Shown here: positions 48,290-59,705 of the stretch, piece by piece
How the letters are laid out: every line of letters begins with the position of its first letter
Position numbering within the stretch: the first letter of the stretch is position 1
From: Batillaria attramentaria
Taxonomy: Eukaryota > Mollusca > Gastropoda > Batillariidae
Assembly: GCA_018292915.2 (NCBI GenBank)
Contig: JACVVK020000201.1
Coordinates: 1,083,250 to 1,147,249, forward strand
Direction of reading: 5' to 3'
DNA: 64,000 bases
Program-made: the position numbers and the translations under genes
Notes under the pieces: generated by a model
What the model saw: the letters and a program-made list of their open reading frames with translations, nothing else
What the model was told of the DNA's origin: nothing
The model's database searches: none

Positions 48290-48603
48290 GTCATGTTTAT
48301 CTGCCGTAGCACCGGCGTCAGGTTAAATGCGTGGCATGTATGTGGAGAGTTTTGTTGATGTTGTTGTTATCCTCTCCTCTTTCGTTGTTCTTTGATTGAG
48401 GTTCATTCCGTTGGTTTTCTTGCCAGTGAGCCTGCTACATACGGTTTGTACGTGCAGTAAATGCTTCTACTGGTTGTAGTCCGTCCAATGTTGAGATAGA
48501 GACTGCGAGGGAGCGGTCTATATGCGACGTGCATTCTCTCCTGATCACACTCTCCACATACATGCCACGCATTTAACCTGACGCTACGGCAGATAAACAT
48601 GAC
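48290..48603. repeat. Internal inverted repeat of the Harbinger remnant
   Basis: Arms at 48290-48350 and 48549-48603 are complementary over 55 bp, interrupted only by six extra bases (ACCGGC region) in the left arm. The loop is about 198 bp. Weaker pairing extends outward (48024-48046 with 48619-48645). Confidence 0.85.
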
Positions 48604-49399
48604 TCGATCAAAAACTCTGTAGTGAACGCGTAGTGAACACACCCCCTCTTCTCTTTCACTCTTCACGCTGCAAGGAGAATTTGTGCAGGTCACGTGATGG
48701 TGTTTTCCGTGGGAATCCCGGGGGTCCCACACCTATCTAAAAATAACCCGTACGTGACACCGTTTCCAGTAAGTGCGCGTCGTGACCGGCCAACTAGCGG
48801 AAGAGATAGTTTTCACGTAGCCACATACGAACTTACGATCCGCAACCTATTTGCGCAAAGAAATTTGCGTTCGCGTCGTGACCACGGCTCCAGGGCTTGT
48901 CAGTCACCGGGCACCACTTGGATTTTGCTGACTAGGTCACGGGGACGCCTTGTGCTGCAGACACGATAGGCTCGCGCGGCCACAAACCAGTGCACGTGCC
49001 ATCCGTCCCAGCATAGTAACTAGTTCAGATCTGACTACAGTGACACTAATGAAACGATACAAGCCTTAATTAGTTGTGCTGTTACTAGAATTTGGCCATT
49101 TCAGACATAATAGGTTGAAACTGAGACACAAAGTAGTATTTTAGAGGCACCAGTGAATCCTTTCCGTTTTGGTTCAAGTCTAACGGCTGTGCACGAAGAA
49201 AGCAAGGAAACAGAGTTTAAAAAATGAAAAAAAAAAAGAAAAAAAGTGAAAGCTGGTTTTGTCCGGCTCAGTTTAAAACCGACTGAGTTTTTGTGGTCGA
49301 CTAACAAAGGAATAAATGGCGGTCATCTTAATGTAATCATACAACAATACTCGTTTCCTTCCGCAAAAACTCTAATTCTTTAGTGCACTATTGTCTAAG

Positions 49400-49572
49400 G
49401 GGTGGGTGTTTGGGAGTTTAACGTCCTTTTCCACCACATAAGGGTGATATCAAAGACGGGGCAACGAGAAAAAAAGGCCAGCACAAATATCTGGCCCCAG
49501 CCGGCTGAATTCGAACTCACGACCCGAGCATTGAGAGTCCAACGCTCTACCATTCGACCACCCCGGCTCCCC
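49400..49572 (-). mobile_element. tRNA-Arg-derived SINE with 15-bp TSD
   Basis: A full copy on the minus strand with perfect direct repeats GCACTATTGTCTAAG at 49385-49399 and 49573-49587. A few extra bases interrupt the region just before the B box. Confidence 0.93.
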
Positions 49573-51402
49573 GCACTATTGTCTAAGCTAGACCTCCGTA
49601 CGAAAAGAAAAACTGCTGGGAAAAACAGAATACATGTACTTATACAGCTCGTGAGTAACGGAATATAGCCTGTCATGTTCTGGTTTCGTTTTCGACAACT
49701 ACGTTGTTTGCTAAGCTGAACTGGATTGACAATTTCTGCCAAGAAAAAAAATCCTCGCCGCAAAAATATGTACATCATCTCAATATAAACTGACTACATT
49801 CCGTATACTCAGCTTAACTGTGATGAACTGCAAGCAGCTGTGTCTGGGTTATCATGTCGGTGATACAGACAACAAATAACAAATAACAAACAAACAAACA
49901 AAAAAGGGAAGTTCACTCATTATCACCGACATTCCACGAACCAAAGACATACGTAAGCATTATGCTTGTCTCTGCATGAACTAAGCAAGATTCAGGTCAG
50001 TGCAGCTTCACTGTATAGTGTCAGAATTCCTCGCCACAGTTATACCTAACCTGAGAACTATGACGAATGAAAGTTGTGGAGCTGACGCGCATAACTACGG
50101 CAAACGTTTTTTGAGACATAATATTCTTCCGTTCCTTCCAGGCAGTGGGTCGAAACCTCTTTTTGTCACGTGGTTTTGTTTTCTGTTAACGACGTTGGTA
50201 GTCGGGGGGTGTCGTGTAGGAACGCCAATAACAAGGATAACAGCATTCCTTGGCGATTTACTGTCTTGCCACCCCGTTATTATTACGGCAAAGCAATCCT
50301 AAAAACACAGAGTGGGGCAAGAAAAAGACACAACGGTTGCATTTCAAGCACTGCTGTTTCTCCATGCACAACGTACAGAAAAAAAGTACACCTTCAGTTA
50401 GAGTGCCAGTTATGTTCCAACATCCCATTCTTTGTAAAGCTAAGTGTGCTCACACTAAAAGCAAAAAAATACTGAGAGGAAAATAAGAAAGCTTCTAGTG
50501 CCGACTATTTTCGGACGAAAATGTGGGTGCATTTTTTCTTAGTTTAAAAAAAAAAAAGTAAAATTCGAGGCCTCCTGAATGAAAGCCCTGTAAGGACAGG
50601 ATTTCAGCCAAGCTCTGATGCGCTCTTCCGCCTCACTGCCCCCTCCCTCCCAGTTTCTCCCCCCCCCCCTTTCCCCCCGGCATGCCTTCATCGTTTTCGG
50701 GCAGAAACGATCTGCGAAGCGCTGCTCAATCAACTTTACTCAATCAAGCTGCCAGCGGACGTGGCTAAGAGCAAGCTCCAGCAGCGGGCACATCTTCAAT
50801 CTCTCGTCCTGTTTGGCTTGTTCTGACAGGCAGTCTACAGCCCCTTAACAAGACACCCAAATCACAGGCCATAAAAACTAACCACCAGCAGATGAGAGCG
50901 GCACAGAGAGAGAGGAGGAGGAGGAGGCGGGAGGGGGATTGATGGGGGCTTTTTGAGGTCACTGCTAATCTTCAGATTAGGGTCTTTAAACTTTTTAAAA
51001 AATGTTCCTGCCCACAATCGATGTCAGGACAAAGACTGGTTCACAAAAGTTCAATGACGCTTTGAAGTCTGATTCTCCTTGCCTAACACAGCATCCCCGC
51101 CACGAAATGTGATTACAAGGGGCGGGGAGTGGTGGGGGTGGGGGTGGGGTGGAATGAGGGGATGGGGTGGGGGAGACGCGGCGAAGTTTCAATATTTCTT
51201 TTTTTTACGAGAAGAAACTTGTAGAGAGAATTTTTTTTTTGAAAATACTACGGCCATACCAAAACCAGCCTTAGAATGAGCGAGACTGAGAATCTGATAG
51301 TTAAGGTTGCAAGTTTTCACTCTGTTATTGAAGCTGCACAATAATCGTGACTGAGCACCTCAGCTGTAGAAAAAGAAGAGAGATGCTGAACAAGAACAAA
51401 AG

Positions 51403-51480
51403 GAGAGAGAGAGAGAGAGGTGGGGATCAGTGATACCAAAACGAGAGAGAGAGAGAGAGAGAACGGGGGGGGGGGGGGGG
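51403..51480. repeat. (GA)n/(GA)n/poly-G just past the exon A donor
   Basis: Two GA tracts and a run of about 16 G, in the transcript (CU)n and poly-C starting 27 bp after the exon A 5' splice site. Confidence 0.93.
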
Positions 51481-51506
51481 AGTAGAAAACAAATAATTAT
51501 ACTTAC

Positions 51507-51602
51507 GCTCACGCTGTCCGCCATCTTTTTCAACCGCTGTATAAACTCGGTGCCTGACTTGGCCTTTTCCGATAACGTCTGAAGATTTTGCGACAATTCA
51601 CT
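51507..51602 (-). CDS. TRIM9: TRIM9/TRIM67-like internal exon A (end of coiled coil)
   Basis: This internal exon has 32 codons, starting with SELSQNLQTL and ending KKMADSVS. On the minus strand it is preceded by a pyrimidine-rich acceptor ending TTTTGCAG and followed by a GTAAGT donor. Both junctions are in phase 0. The peptide is heptad-like and matches the coiled-coil segment of the C-I TRIM family (TRIM9/TRIM67), just before the COS box. TRIM9 is a RING E3 ubiquitin ligase of neurons and associates with the cytoskeleton and the netrin receptor pathway; that role is known for the family and not visible here. An AG two bases further in is a possible alternative acceptor but would break the frame. 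The next exon is 11 kb downstream. TRIM67 cannot be separated from TRIM9, because many invertebrates have a single orthologue. Confidence 0.88.
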
Positions 51603-51713
51603 CTGCAAAACAAGAACAAACAGAACATGCCATCAGGGTACTGCCATATTTACTGTCAAAATCAACAACTGAAAGAGTCTGCAGCGAGATATTTCATAAG
51701 CTTACAGTGACCT

Positions 51714-52002
51714 GGGCCCGTCTGTAAAAGTCGAGGTTAATTTGACCCACGGCTACGGGCCTAACCCAGACTAGGACAAAAGAAACCCAAAAGCAAAATT
51801 AGATAAGAAAGGAAGCGAAGAAAGGAAGAAAAAATCCTACTATGACGGCTTAGGCACCTTGCTGGAATGGGCCCACTTCTTGATTTAAAACAAACAAACA
51901 AAAAACCAACAGAAAATTTAGCCCTAGAACTAGTTTAGTTCGAGGTTAGACTCAAACCGGCCCAGGGCTAAATCCCTAACCTCGACTATTGCATGCGGGC
52001 CC
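51714..52002. mobile_element. MITE with GGGCCCG termini
   Basis: The left end GGGCCCGTCTGTAAAAGTCG and the right end reversed GGGCCCGCATGCAATAGTCG continue together into AGGTTA, an inverted match of about 26 bp with four differences. The interior repeats CCAGGGCTAAAT and TTCGAGGTTAG motifs and could fold further. It has no coding sequence. It starts 112 bp upstream of exon A in the upstream intron. Confidence 0.7.
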
Positions 52003-52229
52003 TGCAGTGTTCCTAGACTGAGCGTTGGTTTGAGTGTTCGGTGGGTAGGGTGGGGTATACGGCAGCAGGAGGGAGTGGGGGAGGGCTGAGACCTAAAGAA
52101 ACCAGGACAGACGATCGGTACAAGGGCTCAGACACTGAGAGGAAGAGACACATATAATGAACTAACCAGCGCATCTTTCGTTACGGACAGGCAAATAGCC
52201 ATCATTTTAGACGGATCGATCGTAGCCAT

Positions 52230-52826
52230 TAGAGGGTGGAACCGGTACGATTTCTCAAACCGGTTTTTAACCGGTTTTTCCAATAGAGAACCGCGGTTTA
52301 AAACCGGTTAACCGGCTATGTATACGTCATCTATTGTTTCTAACGTTTCCTCAAGAGATGGAAGGGGGGAAGGGAGGGGGGTCTCCTAGTAGGGTCTACT
52401 CCGGCTTCCTGTACCCCTGCGTTGGAAATGTTCAGCCAACAAAGGTGGGTGGGTGGGTGGGTGTTTGGGAGTTTAACGTCCTTTTCCACTACATACGGAT
52501 GAAATCAAAGACGAGGCAACGACTTTAGCCAGCACAAATATTAGGCCCTAGCCGGGATTTGAACTCACGACCCGAAAGTTGGAAGTCCAACGCTCTACCA
52601 TTCGGCCACCCCGGTTTCCCTGTTCAGCCAACAACAACAACATGATGATGATGATGATAAGGAGGAGGGGGAGGAGGAGGGTGTCTTGTAATGGGCTGAA
52701 AAACGAGGAGTGATGTCCCTTAGAAAAACCGCGGTTTTCCGGTTTTTTAAGGCCAAACCGGTTTACCGAACCGTGAGAAAGTCGGACCGATTTTAACCGG
52801 AAAACCGGTAAAACCGAACACCCCTA
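52230..52826. mobile_element. hAT-type non-autonomous element with 8-bp TSD
   Basis: The perfect 8-bp direct repeats GTAGCCAT at 52222-52229 and 52827-52834 bracket ends that read TAGAGGGTGGAACCGGT and, reversed, TAGGGGTGTTCGGTTTTACC. The 8-bp duplication and TAGRGGTG ends are typical of hAT elements. The interior is full of ACCGGTTT repeats (52250-52315, 52725-52815) that pair with each other. A SINE (52443-52620) is inserted within; without it and its duplication the element would be about 405 bp. Confidence 0.85.
52443..52620 (-). mobile_element. tRNA-Arg-derived SINE nested in a hAT-type element, 14-bp TSD
   Basis: A full copy on the minus strand, flanked by TGTTCAGCCAACAA at 52429-52442 and 52621-52634. 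It lies wholly inside the element at 52230-52826, so it inserted later. Confidence 0.92.
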
Positions 52827-55800
52827 GTAGCCATCGCTTGCAACATAGCCATCAGTCAACAGAGCACACTAACTCAGTACTATACATAACATGATTCTGC
52901 ACGTGCATGAGAGGAATGCTGTTATCATTCGCTGACAAAAAAGGCACACCTAATCATCAGTCCATCACCAGAAGATCGCTTCCCTAGACTGATTTCCATG
53001 GACGCCGGACGCCAGCGAGTTGGACCTTGCCAGACGGTGAAAAACACTCTTTTTATTCGAAAGTCAACGACAGAAACCCCGCTTTCCCCAAACAGTGGAG
53101 CCCCGATGTCTCCAAACGTGCTCCAGCGTGTTTTGAAAAACGAAACCACCGGGAAAAGAGGGCTGACAGAAAATAATTGAAGTCAAACACCTTGCGTCAC
53201 ACCGCTTTTCCGAAGAGGGTCATGACCTTCGGTTGATCTTGTTTCAACTCAACCTTCAACACCACCAACCACCCTCCCCTCACCCCAACACATTTTTTCC
53301 CTTCCTCCCGGCGAAAGAGAAGCCGGACGCGAATGGGACACCCAGCAGTTGAAAAACAAACCCGAGAAACGGCCACCCTTCCCTCCAACTGCGGACTTGA
53401 AAGACATCATAAAAGGCTTGAAATGTAATTAGGTTTGCCCTGCAAAACCCTCAGCACAGACGGGTCAACAAGGAGCGGGGGGACCAGCCAACAAAGATCG
53501 CCCTAGCAGGACGCGCTACACTCATCGGCAGAGCACCCAACCAACCGCCAGAACAAGGGGGGGGGGGGGGAAGCCGCTAAAAATCATCGGGTGAACGTTC
53601 AGGGTCTGTTTTTCCCATTCGTTCCCTTTGTGTCTTGGTCGAGATGGAATTGTTTTAATCTCTGTACGCTCTGTCCTTCATGTCTGGCCGGAGGGACTGG
53701 GGCATGTCTGTGAAGAGCCACTCTGGATCCTAGCATCCCCTCGAACACTACCTTGGAGCCCAGGAGAAAGTCAGTGTGGAGTGTGTCAGAAAGGAGACGT
53801 GAAGCATGTGTCGGTGGACGGAGCGAAAAAGAGAAGCATTAATTAAAGAGCAGATTGAGGAGAAAAGGCCGAAGAACAAAGCAAAACCAGTCCAGCCACT
53901 GTTAAAAAGTGTCCAGAAACCGGAGGTCAGACAGACGCACAGACAGAGAGACGAAATCAGAGACAGATAAAGCTTAATTCGTATACGCGAATCACCCGGT
54001 TTTGAGAGTGCAGACTGTACGTTTATGCAGGCGTAAGGAAACAAAGTGACCGTGGGGTCATGTTTGGTGTTTATTTGGGGTACCCTGTTTGGCGAGTGTG
54101 CTAGTCTGTAGTGATTTTTCTGATATGTAGGTCAAGGTGCATGGCAGGTGGTCACAAAAAGAGGCAAGCTGCCAGTGAAGCTGGCACTTTTTGCACAGAG
54201 GTGCGACACAAGTGAGGCAAGCGGATTTGTGTGGACTGCCTCTCTGGCCTACACAGAAAGTAGACCTGCATTACTCCAGTGAGGCCTGAGCGGAAAGGAG
54301 ACATTCAAATCTTTTTAAACCCTTGTCAGGTGCGTGCCTTTGAATGATCTTTCATGGTAGTAATAGTTTCTAGATTGAAGCATTTTTAGGGGTGACTATG
54401 ATGCCTGAGGCTAATAGGGAATATACAGGCAGTTTGAGGCCCTGTGTCTTTGTGTCCTTCCGACCTGCAACGACCTCTTTGCTTTGTGGTACTGAATATC
54501 CCAACACCGCTCAGGTCGCCCGCTATTTCTCAGGAGACGCTGACATCATGAAAATGGAAAACACCTCGGCGCGTTATTGAACACCACGGCACCGACGGCG
54601 TGGTCCATTACTTCAAAGCCTTGAGAAATGAGGTCGTGCACACAGCACCGGATTGACCGTCTGGCCGACAGGGAGCGGAGGACGGAGGGTGAAGAAAAAG
54701 TATGTGCGGCGTAGCAAGCAGTAAACAAGTCACTTACGCGGCTCTAAGAACTCCAAATAACCAATACAGACACGTCATTAGAATTCCCATTCTCTAAGTA
54801 AAGGATGGTGGACGGTTTCCAATAGTTACTCGCCACTCGACAGCGTTCCCCCGAGATTTGCACGTCAAACGCAACCTCAGCGGTGATCTCCCTTCGCGCA
54901 TATTAATCCCCCTGGACGCTGGGGGTTGCCACCCTTTCCGATTCCGGAAAGCCCGACTATTACCGTAAGTCACGGAAGGCGGGGTTCCGCCAGCACACGT
55001 TGTACAGCGTTGAAGCACAATGTGAAGGCGTTGTTTTCGAGACAATTTCGAAGATTTCCTTGAACGAGTGAAATTGTCAGACTTGCAGTTCAGGCAGAAT
55101 TTATCTTTGCTGTTGTTATTGCCGACGGTGTTTAAATTTTTTTTTTTTTTTAAACTCGGTCGCAGATGTCGTGTTCTTGTTATGTACAGGCAGGAAGAGG
55201 TCAGAGACTAGGGGGGGGGGGGGGGGGGGGCAAAGCCCCGGTTTCGTGAGGAATATTACTTTGGATCCACGGCATTCTGACTGTACGCTTGTAAGCAAAG
55301 CAGCAGTCCTCCTAGCGGAAGGTGTTTGTACCTGTGCTTACCTAAAAGCATACGTGCATTACTACGCACATGCAACCGTAACCCCAGTCACGTGGCTAAG
55401 AGGTCGAGGTCGTACCTTTAGCCAACCAAGAGCTATCATTGGCTTGGTTCCCGAGTTTGTGCAACCCCTTCAGTGTGATGAAACCTAAGGATAGTTAGAC
55501 GGCAATACAACTGCGGCAAAACGCATTTTGTTAACTAATTCCTAAGAAACGCCAGACTGAAATTATTTGTACCGGTTTCAACTTCTAAGTTCTACCAGCA
55601 GGCCTATAAGCTACGTTTTTGAGGGCCTTAATGTTTCTGTTTGCAGTTATTCAGTGTAACTGTTGCCCTAACTCATGCATGCCAAACACACCTTGCACCT
55701 TCAGCAGCCAACACACATCGAAACAGCCAGACCGACCAGCCAAGACAGAGACACAACCGCTGTTGCAGCACAATGCTATTATCTTCAATAATTGATATTG

Positions 55801-55910
55801 AATTTAAAAATCGCCATTAGAAACGTACATATAATCACTGGCGATTTGAGAGAAGCATTAACGCTACCAGACAGTGAGCGCTCTGACTGACAAGGTCCCT
55901 GTCCCTGTCA

Positions 55911-55928
55911 GTGTTAATAGATTAACAC
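55911..55928. repeat. Short palindrome GTGTTAATAGATTAACAC
   Basis: Perfect 8-bp arms with a 2-bp centre. It resembles an HNF1-type site but has one extra central base. Confidence 0.6.
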
Positions 55929-56139
55929 GGCACTAATACACGAACTGTCCTCTGTCAACATGGGACCAGTCCTCTGGATTTTGGCGTGGCTCAGCTGGGT
56001 CAACTCCGGGCTGGACGCCGGTCAAACAGGCTGACACTGGCTACTATTGATTGATGACCGCTCTTGGGGGACGATCTCTTGGGAACGCCCAGCCCTCCTC
56101 TTTCCTTTTGTCGCGGTCTTATTGCTGCTCTGACGGGGG

Positions 56140-56610
56140 GGGGGGGGGGGGGGATACGTTAATGAGAGGTGCGCATGCGACATAGGTTCACTTGAAGAGA
56201 GAGGGAGAGAGAGAGGGGGGGGGGGGGAGAGAAAGAGAGGGAGGGAGGGGGAGAGATAAAATGTAAGAAAAATGTCTTGACCTTTGTTTGAGAACGGCAG
56301 AGTTGGTCTGCAGAGAGACAGACAGACAGACAGACAGAATTGTGATGGGATTCAACATTGATTTGGGCAGCCGTGAGTGCTCCGAGGTTAATACAGCGTT
56401 ATGGGTCTTTCGCGGAACTGTAGCAAATGGCTTAATTTATCGCCTGTGCTTGAGAAAAAAGTTGTTGTTGTTGTTGTGTTTTGTTTTGTTTGTTTGTTTT
56501 TAGAATAAATGTGTGTGTGTTGGGGGGGGGTGCGGGGAAGGTGGTACATTCATGAGAGGTGCGCACGCGACATAGGGCGACTGCACAGAGAGAGAGAGAG
56601 AGAGAGAGAA
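56140..56610. repeat. Direct duplication of a poly-G/GA module, about 400 bp apart
   Basis: ATGAGAGGTGCGCATGCGAC (56162) and ATGAGAGGTGCGCACGCGAC (56552), each preceded by a poly-G run and followed by ATAGG and (GA)n. Confidence 0.8.
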
Positions 56611-57030
56611 AAATAAATTATTAATAACATATGGTCCATTAGGCCTTCTGGATTGACTACCAATTAACTGCTATACCACAGAGTTCGATATGTCCAACAT
56701 TGTACAGCGTGACACTCAAACAGTCATTCGGCTGACAGGCCATGATTGATAAGCGGTTGTAGTAGCGTTGCTCTGGAAATATATGCTCTTGTTTGTGTTC
56801 CGGTGACAGCGGTGTTAGGTAATCAACACGGAAAGGCAAGCGCGGGGTATTAGGTTCCTAGATTCTGAACCCCAGGTAGATCTCTCTCTCTCTCTCTCTC
56901 TCTCGTGTGAGTCTTGTTCATTTTGACAAGTGAAACTGATAAGCAAAGACGGGGTTTTAAAATATGGACCTTTCTGCGCCTGGTGACCTGTTCCTTATCA
57001 AATAAAGTTTGAGCAGCCCCCCCACCCCCA

Positions 57031-57031
<1 letters not shown>

Positions 57032-57094
<63 letters not shown>

Positions 57095-57111
57095 GGCGCA
57101 CACACACACCG

Positions 57112-57142
<31 letters not shown>

Positions 57143-57183
57143 CTCTCTCTCTCTCTCTCTCTGAGAGAGAGAGAGAGAGAGCT
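57032..57183. repeat. Compound CT/AC/CT/GA microsatellite with a perfect palindrome
   Basis: (CT)n, then (AC)n interrupted by GGCGCG pieces, then (CT)11 immediately followed by (GA)11. The last two are complementary over about 44 bp (57140-57183). Confidence 0.95.
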
Positions 57184-58051
57184 CTGACAATTCCCGCACT
57201 AACTTCGCCTTGTTCCGAGTAACCCCTTGCGGCAAAAGCGGCCGAGATACAATCTGTATGCATACATGCACTGATATATAGAAGAGTTATTACGTTACGG
57301 CTCCCCTCTCTGCCTTATTCCATTCCCTTGGTAATGTTGCGCTGCACCTCACGGCGTATTAGCGCATTATCGGAGACCGGAATACCAGCCATTCTCTTGA
57401 TTGTAAATCTTCTTTCCTAAACTGCTAGTTTCTCTTGCAGGCTGGATTCCCTGCGGTGCGGAACACAATAATGTAGAGCATTGTGCGGTGCAGATTGTGC
57501 CTGTCCTGCTGCACTCCGGTTTATTGAGTGTGTGAGTATAGACGAGAGAGAGGGGGGGGGAGAGAGGGGGGAAAGAGAGAGAGAGAGAGATAATAAAAAA
57601 AAACACCATCACCAGTACACCACCAACATCAACTGACGACGACGGAAGAAAATTGAAGATCAAGTTCAGAGCAACTAGCAAATACTCTGTTAGCTATCTT
57701 GAAAACAGTTCACTCCACACACCCCTAAGCCGCGACACTCCCCCTCCCTCCCCTCGACCACCCCCACCCCGCCCCACTGGGCCCCTCCAACACACATCAC
57801 ACCACCATCATCTCCCCATCCCCTTACTACTGATATTCACAACTTCAGCGTCCTACAATAACCAGCAACAAAATGCCGAGAAACTAAGCTACCGGTCAAC
57901 ACCACACAGCACCAAAACAGCAGCGTCACACAATGAACTTTTAGGATCAGGCCAGAGACGCCCTACACCTTTTACTGAGACGTCCAGAAAACTCAGCAAT
58001 CACCCTCTGCTCCACAGTGTATAGCCCTAGCATGTCAGTCAGATGCCGCAA

Positions 58052-58057
<6 letters not shown>

Positions 58058-58098
<41 letters not shown>
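58058..58098. repeat. (CAG)n trinucleotide repeat
   Basis: About 13 uninterrupted CAG units, read as CTG in the host transcript. It is intronic and in no coding frame I can support. Confidence 0.95.
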
Positions 58099-58100
<2 letters not shown>

Positions 58101-58758
58101 CGCGGAACGCTGGCAATACATCTTCCTAACCACATGTCAGAGAATGACGCAAGTTAGCCCTTGCATAAATGTGCATAGCGGAAATATTCTGCTCAATAAC
58201 CATGGCTTTTATCGCAATGGGTTGTCAAGAAATTGAAATGTTTCTATATTTCCCTCGGCGGCCTCTTAGTCTCTGCATGTCTTATCCAATCAACGCGATC
58301 TATGGGAGGTGTAGTAAGTGGAAAGGGGTTGGGAGGGAGGGGGGAGGAGGGGAGGGGGAAGGGGAGAGGGAAGGAGAAGGGGACTGAGAGAGGGAAAGTG
58401 TTGATAAAGAAAGCAGGAGAAATGAGTCACGTGAAATTCAATATTCAAAACAAAACCTTTCCGGTTTATTTTGCTCTAAACAGTCACAGAGAACGTGAAA
58501 ATTAACATCTGGCTCACACGTGCTAACAACCGAGTATCAGAAACACTCATCAGACACTTTAATTGGCGACAAATATAATGCATTTCACTGTTTCAAAAGC
58601 GCATCAAACACATCCATCTCTCCAACAGCGATATGCCATTTGAGACATGCTTCTGAGGTCTGTTTTGCAAATTGCAGTTTCCATGCAGTTGTATTTTTTC
58701 ACGACACACACTTCGGGTCTCTAACAGCTCTATGAAAATCGGCACGTGTCGGTTTGAA

Positions 58759-58795
58759 AAGCTGGCTGATCACGCAGCACATTGTCAGCCAGCTT
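58759..58795. repeat. 11-bp perfect inverted repeat (hairpin)
   Basis: AAGCTGGCTGA (58759-58769) and TCAGCCAGCTT (58785-58795) with a 15-bp loop. It abuts the TTAA of the element at 58798. Confidence 0.85.
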
Positions 58796-58797
58796 AA

Positions 58798-59322
58798 AGG
58801 CCCACAGACCCACAAATCTAGACAAACAAATGGTTCGGAGCAGCTATGGCGGTGTCTCGCCTCATACCATTTTGACACATGTACTGTTGCTGCATCAGAC
58901 AGACTGGCATTGAGCAGACAGATGCCGAAACGCACACGGCTGACTAGAACAGTTTCGAGGCTTTGTTGGATTGGTTGATTATATGTAGTTTTAACGTCCC
59001 TTTCACCACATACGGGTGATATCAAAGACTGACGGGGCAACGACAAAAAAAGAGCCAGCACAAATATTTGGCTCCCAGCCGGGATTCGAACTCACCACCC
59101 GAGCACTGTACAGAAAGTTTAACGCTCTACCACTCTGCTTCCCTTCTATTCAGGCCGTTTAAGTTCTCCTCGTTCGCACACGGCCAGCAAACATCAGCGT
59201 ATTGCATTTAGAGGTCTACTAAGCCTAAGATAGACAATTTGGAACGCGCACGCACAGTTACCAGCACGACTGTTCCAGAAAACAAAAGTGTGAAGCCTAG
59301 AAATGTCGGACCCGGTGGGCCT
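58798..59322. mobile_element. TTAA-flanked element with AGGCCCAC termini
   Basis: TTAA occurs on both sides (58794-58797, 59323-59326), and the ends read AGGCCCAC and GTGGGCCT, so the flanks together form a 12-bp perfect inverted repeat. TTAA duplications are used by piggyBac and Kolobok elements. The similarity beyond the first 8 bp is weak. A SINE lies inside. Confidence 0.5.
58984..59146 (-). mobile_element. tRNA-Arg-derived SINE, diverged
   Basis: Body and tail on the minus strand are clear (TTTGATATCACCCGTATGTG), and the head is recognisable but altered around the anticodon region. No clean target duplication is visible. It lies inside the TTAA-flanked element at 58798-59322. Confidence 0.85.
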
Positions 59323-59705
59323 TTAACACTTTCGTCCTACCGATGTCGATGAGTGTGAAAGCTACGGAACTACAATAACCACATAATAACCGCGGAACAA
59401 AATATATCGATTCTCCAGACGTTGTGTGTGGAAGGTGAGAAATGGTGGCGGCCACTTGGAGGACGGCTTGGTCACTATGACAACGGTGGCTACTGGTCTT
59501 CGTGTTAATTAGTGAGTCATCAACGTGGTTTCTAGATAAAGACGGTTAATAAGCTTGGTTGAGTAACGGTATTACAGCTGTACTGTCTGAGCACTGGGTG
59601 GAGCTGGGTGAAATGGTCACTGAGCCATTAGTTGTTACCAAGCAGAAACGGTCTGTTCTGGCTACACAAGAGGAAACTTCGAAGTGAGAGCAAAGACATT
59701 GACCA

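Larger units (their letters stand above)
47643..48891 (+). mobile_element. PIF/Harbinger remnant with 20-bp terminal inverted repeats
   Basis: The left terminus GGGGCCGTGGTCACGACGCG (47643-47662) and the reversed right terminus (48872-48891) differ at a single base. The element holds a truncated HARBI1-like frame near its left end and a long internal inverted repeat (48290-48350 with 48549-48603). The expected 3-bp duplication is not visible. At 1.25 kb it is too short to be autonomous. Confidence 0.78.
40461..51506. other. Intron between exons A and B, 11.0 kb
   Basis: This is bounded by exon B (acceptor) and exon A (donor). It contains SINE fragments at 40.7 and 42.7 kb, a MITE at 44.2-44.5 kb, a 70-bp tandem repeat at 45.75-46.02 kb, a (GA)n/(G)n patterned repeat, a Harbinger remnant at 47.6-48.9 kb and a full SINE at 49.4 kb. 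Positions about 41000-41570, 43050-44170, 44520-45740 and 49600-51400 hold nothing I can identify. Confidence 0.85.

Noticed and set aside
55911..55928. HNF1 binding site
   Set aside because: The palindrome has a 2-bp centre where the HNF1 consensus has one base, and there is no promoter context, so it is kept only as a palindrome.
58058..58098. Polyglutamine-coding exon
   Set aside because: The (CAG)n is on the + strand, opposite to the gene, with stops close on both sides and no flanking exon signals.
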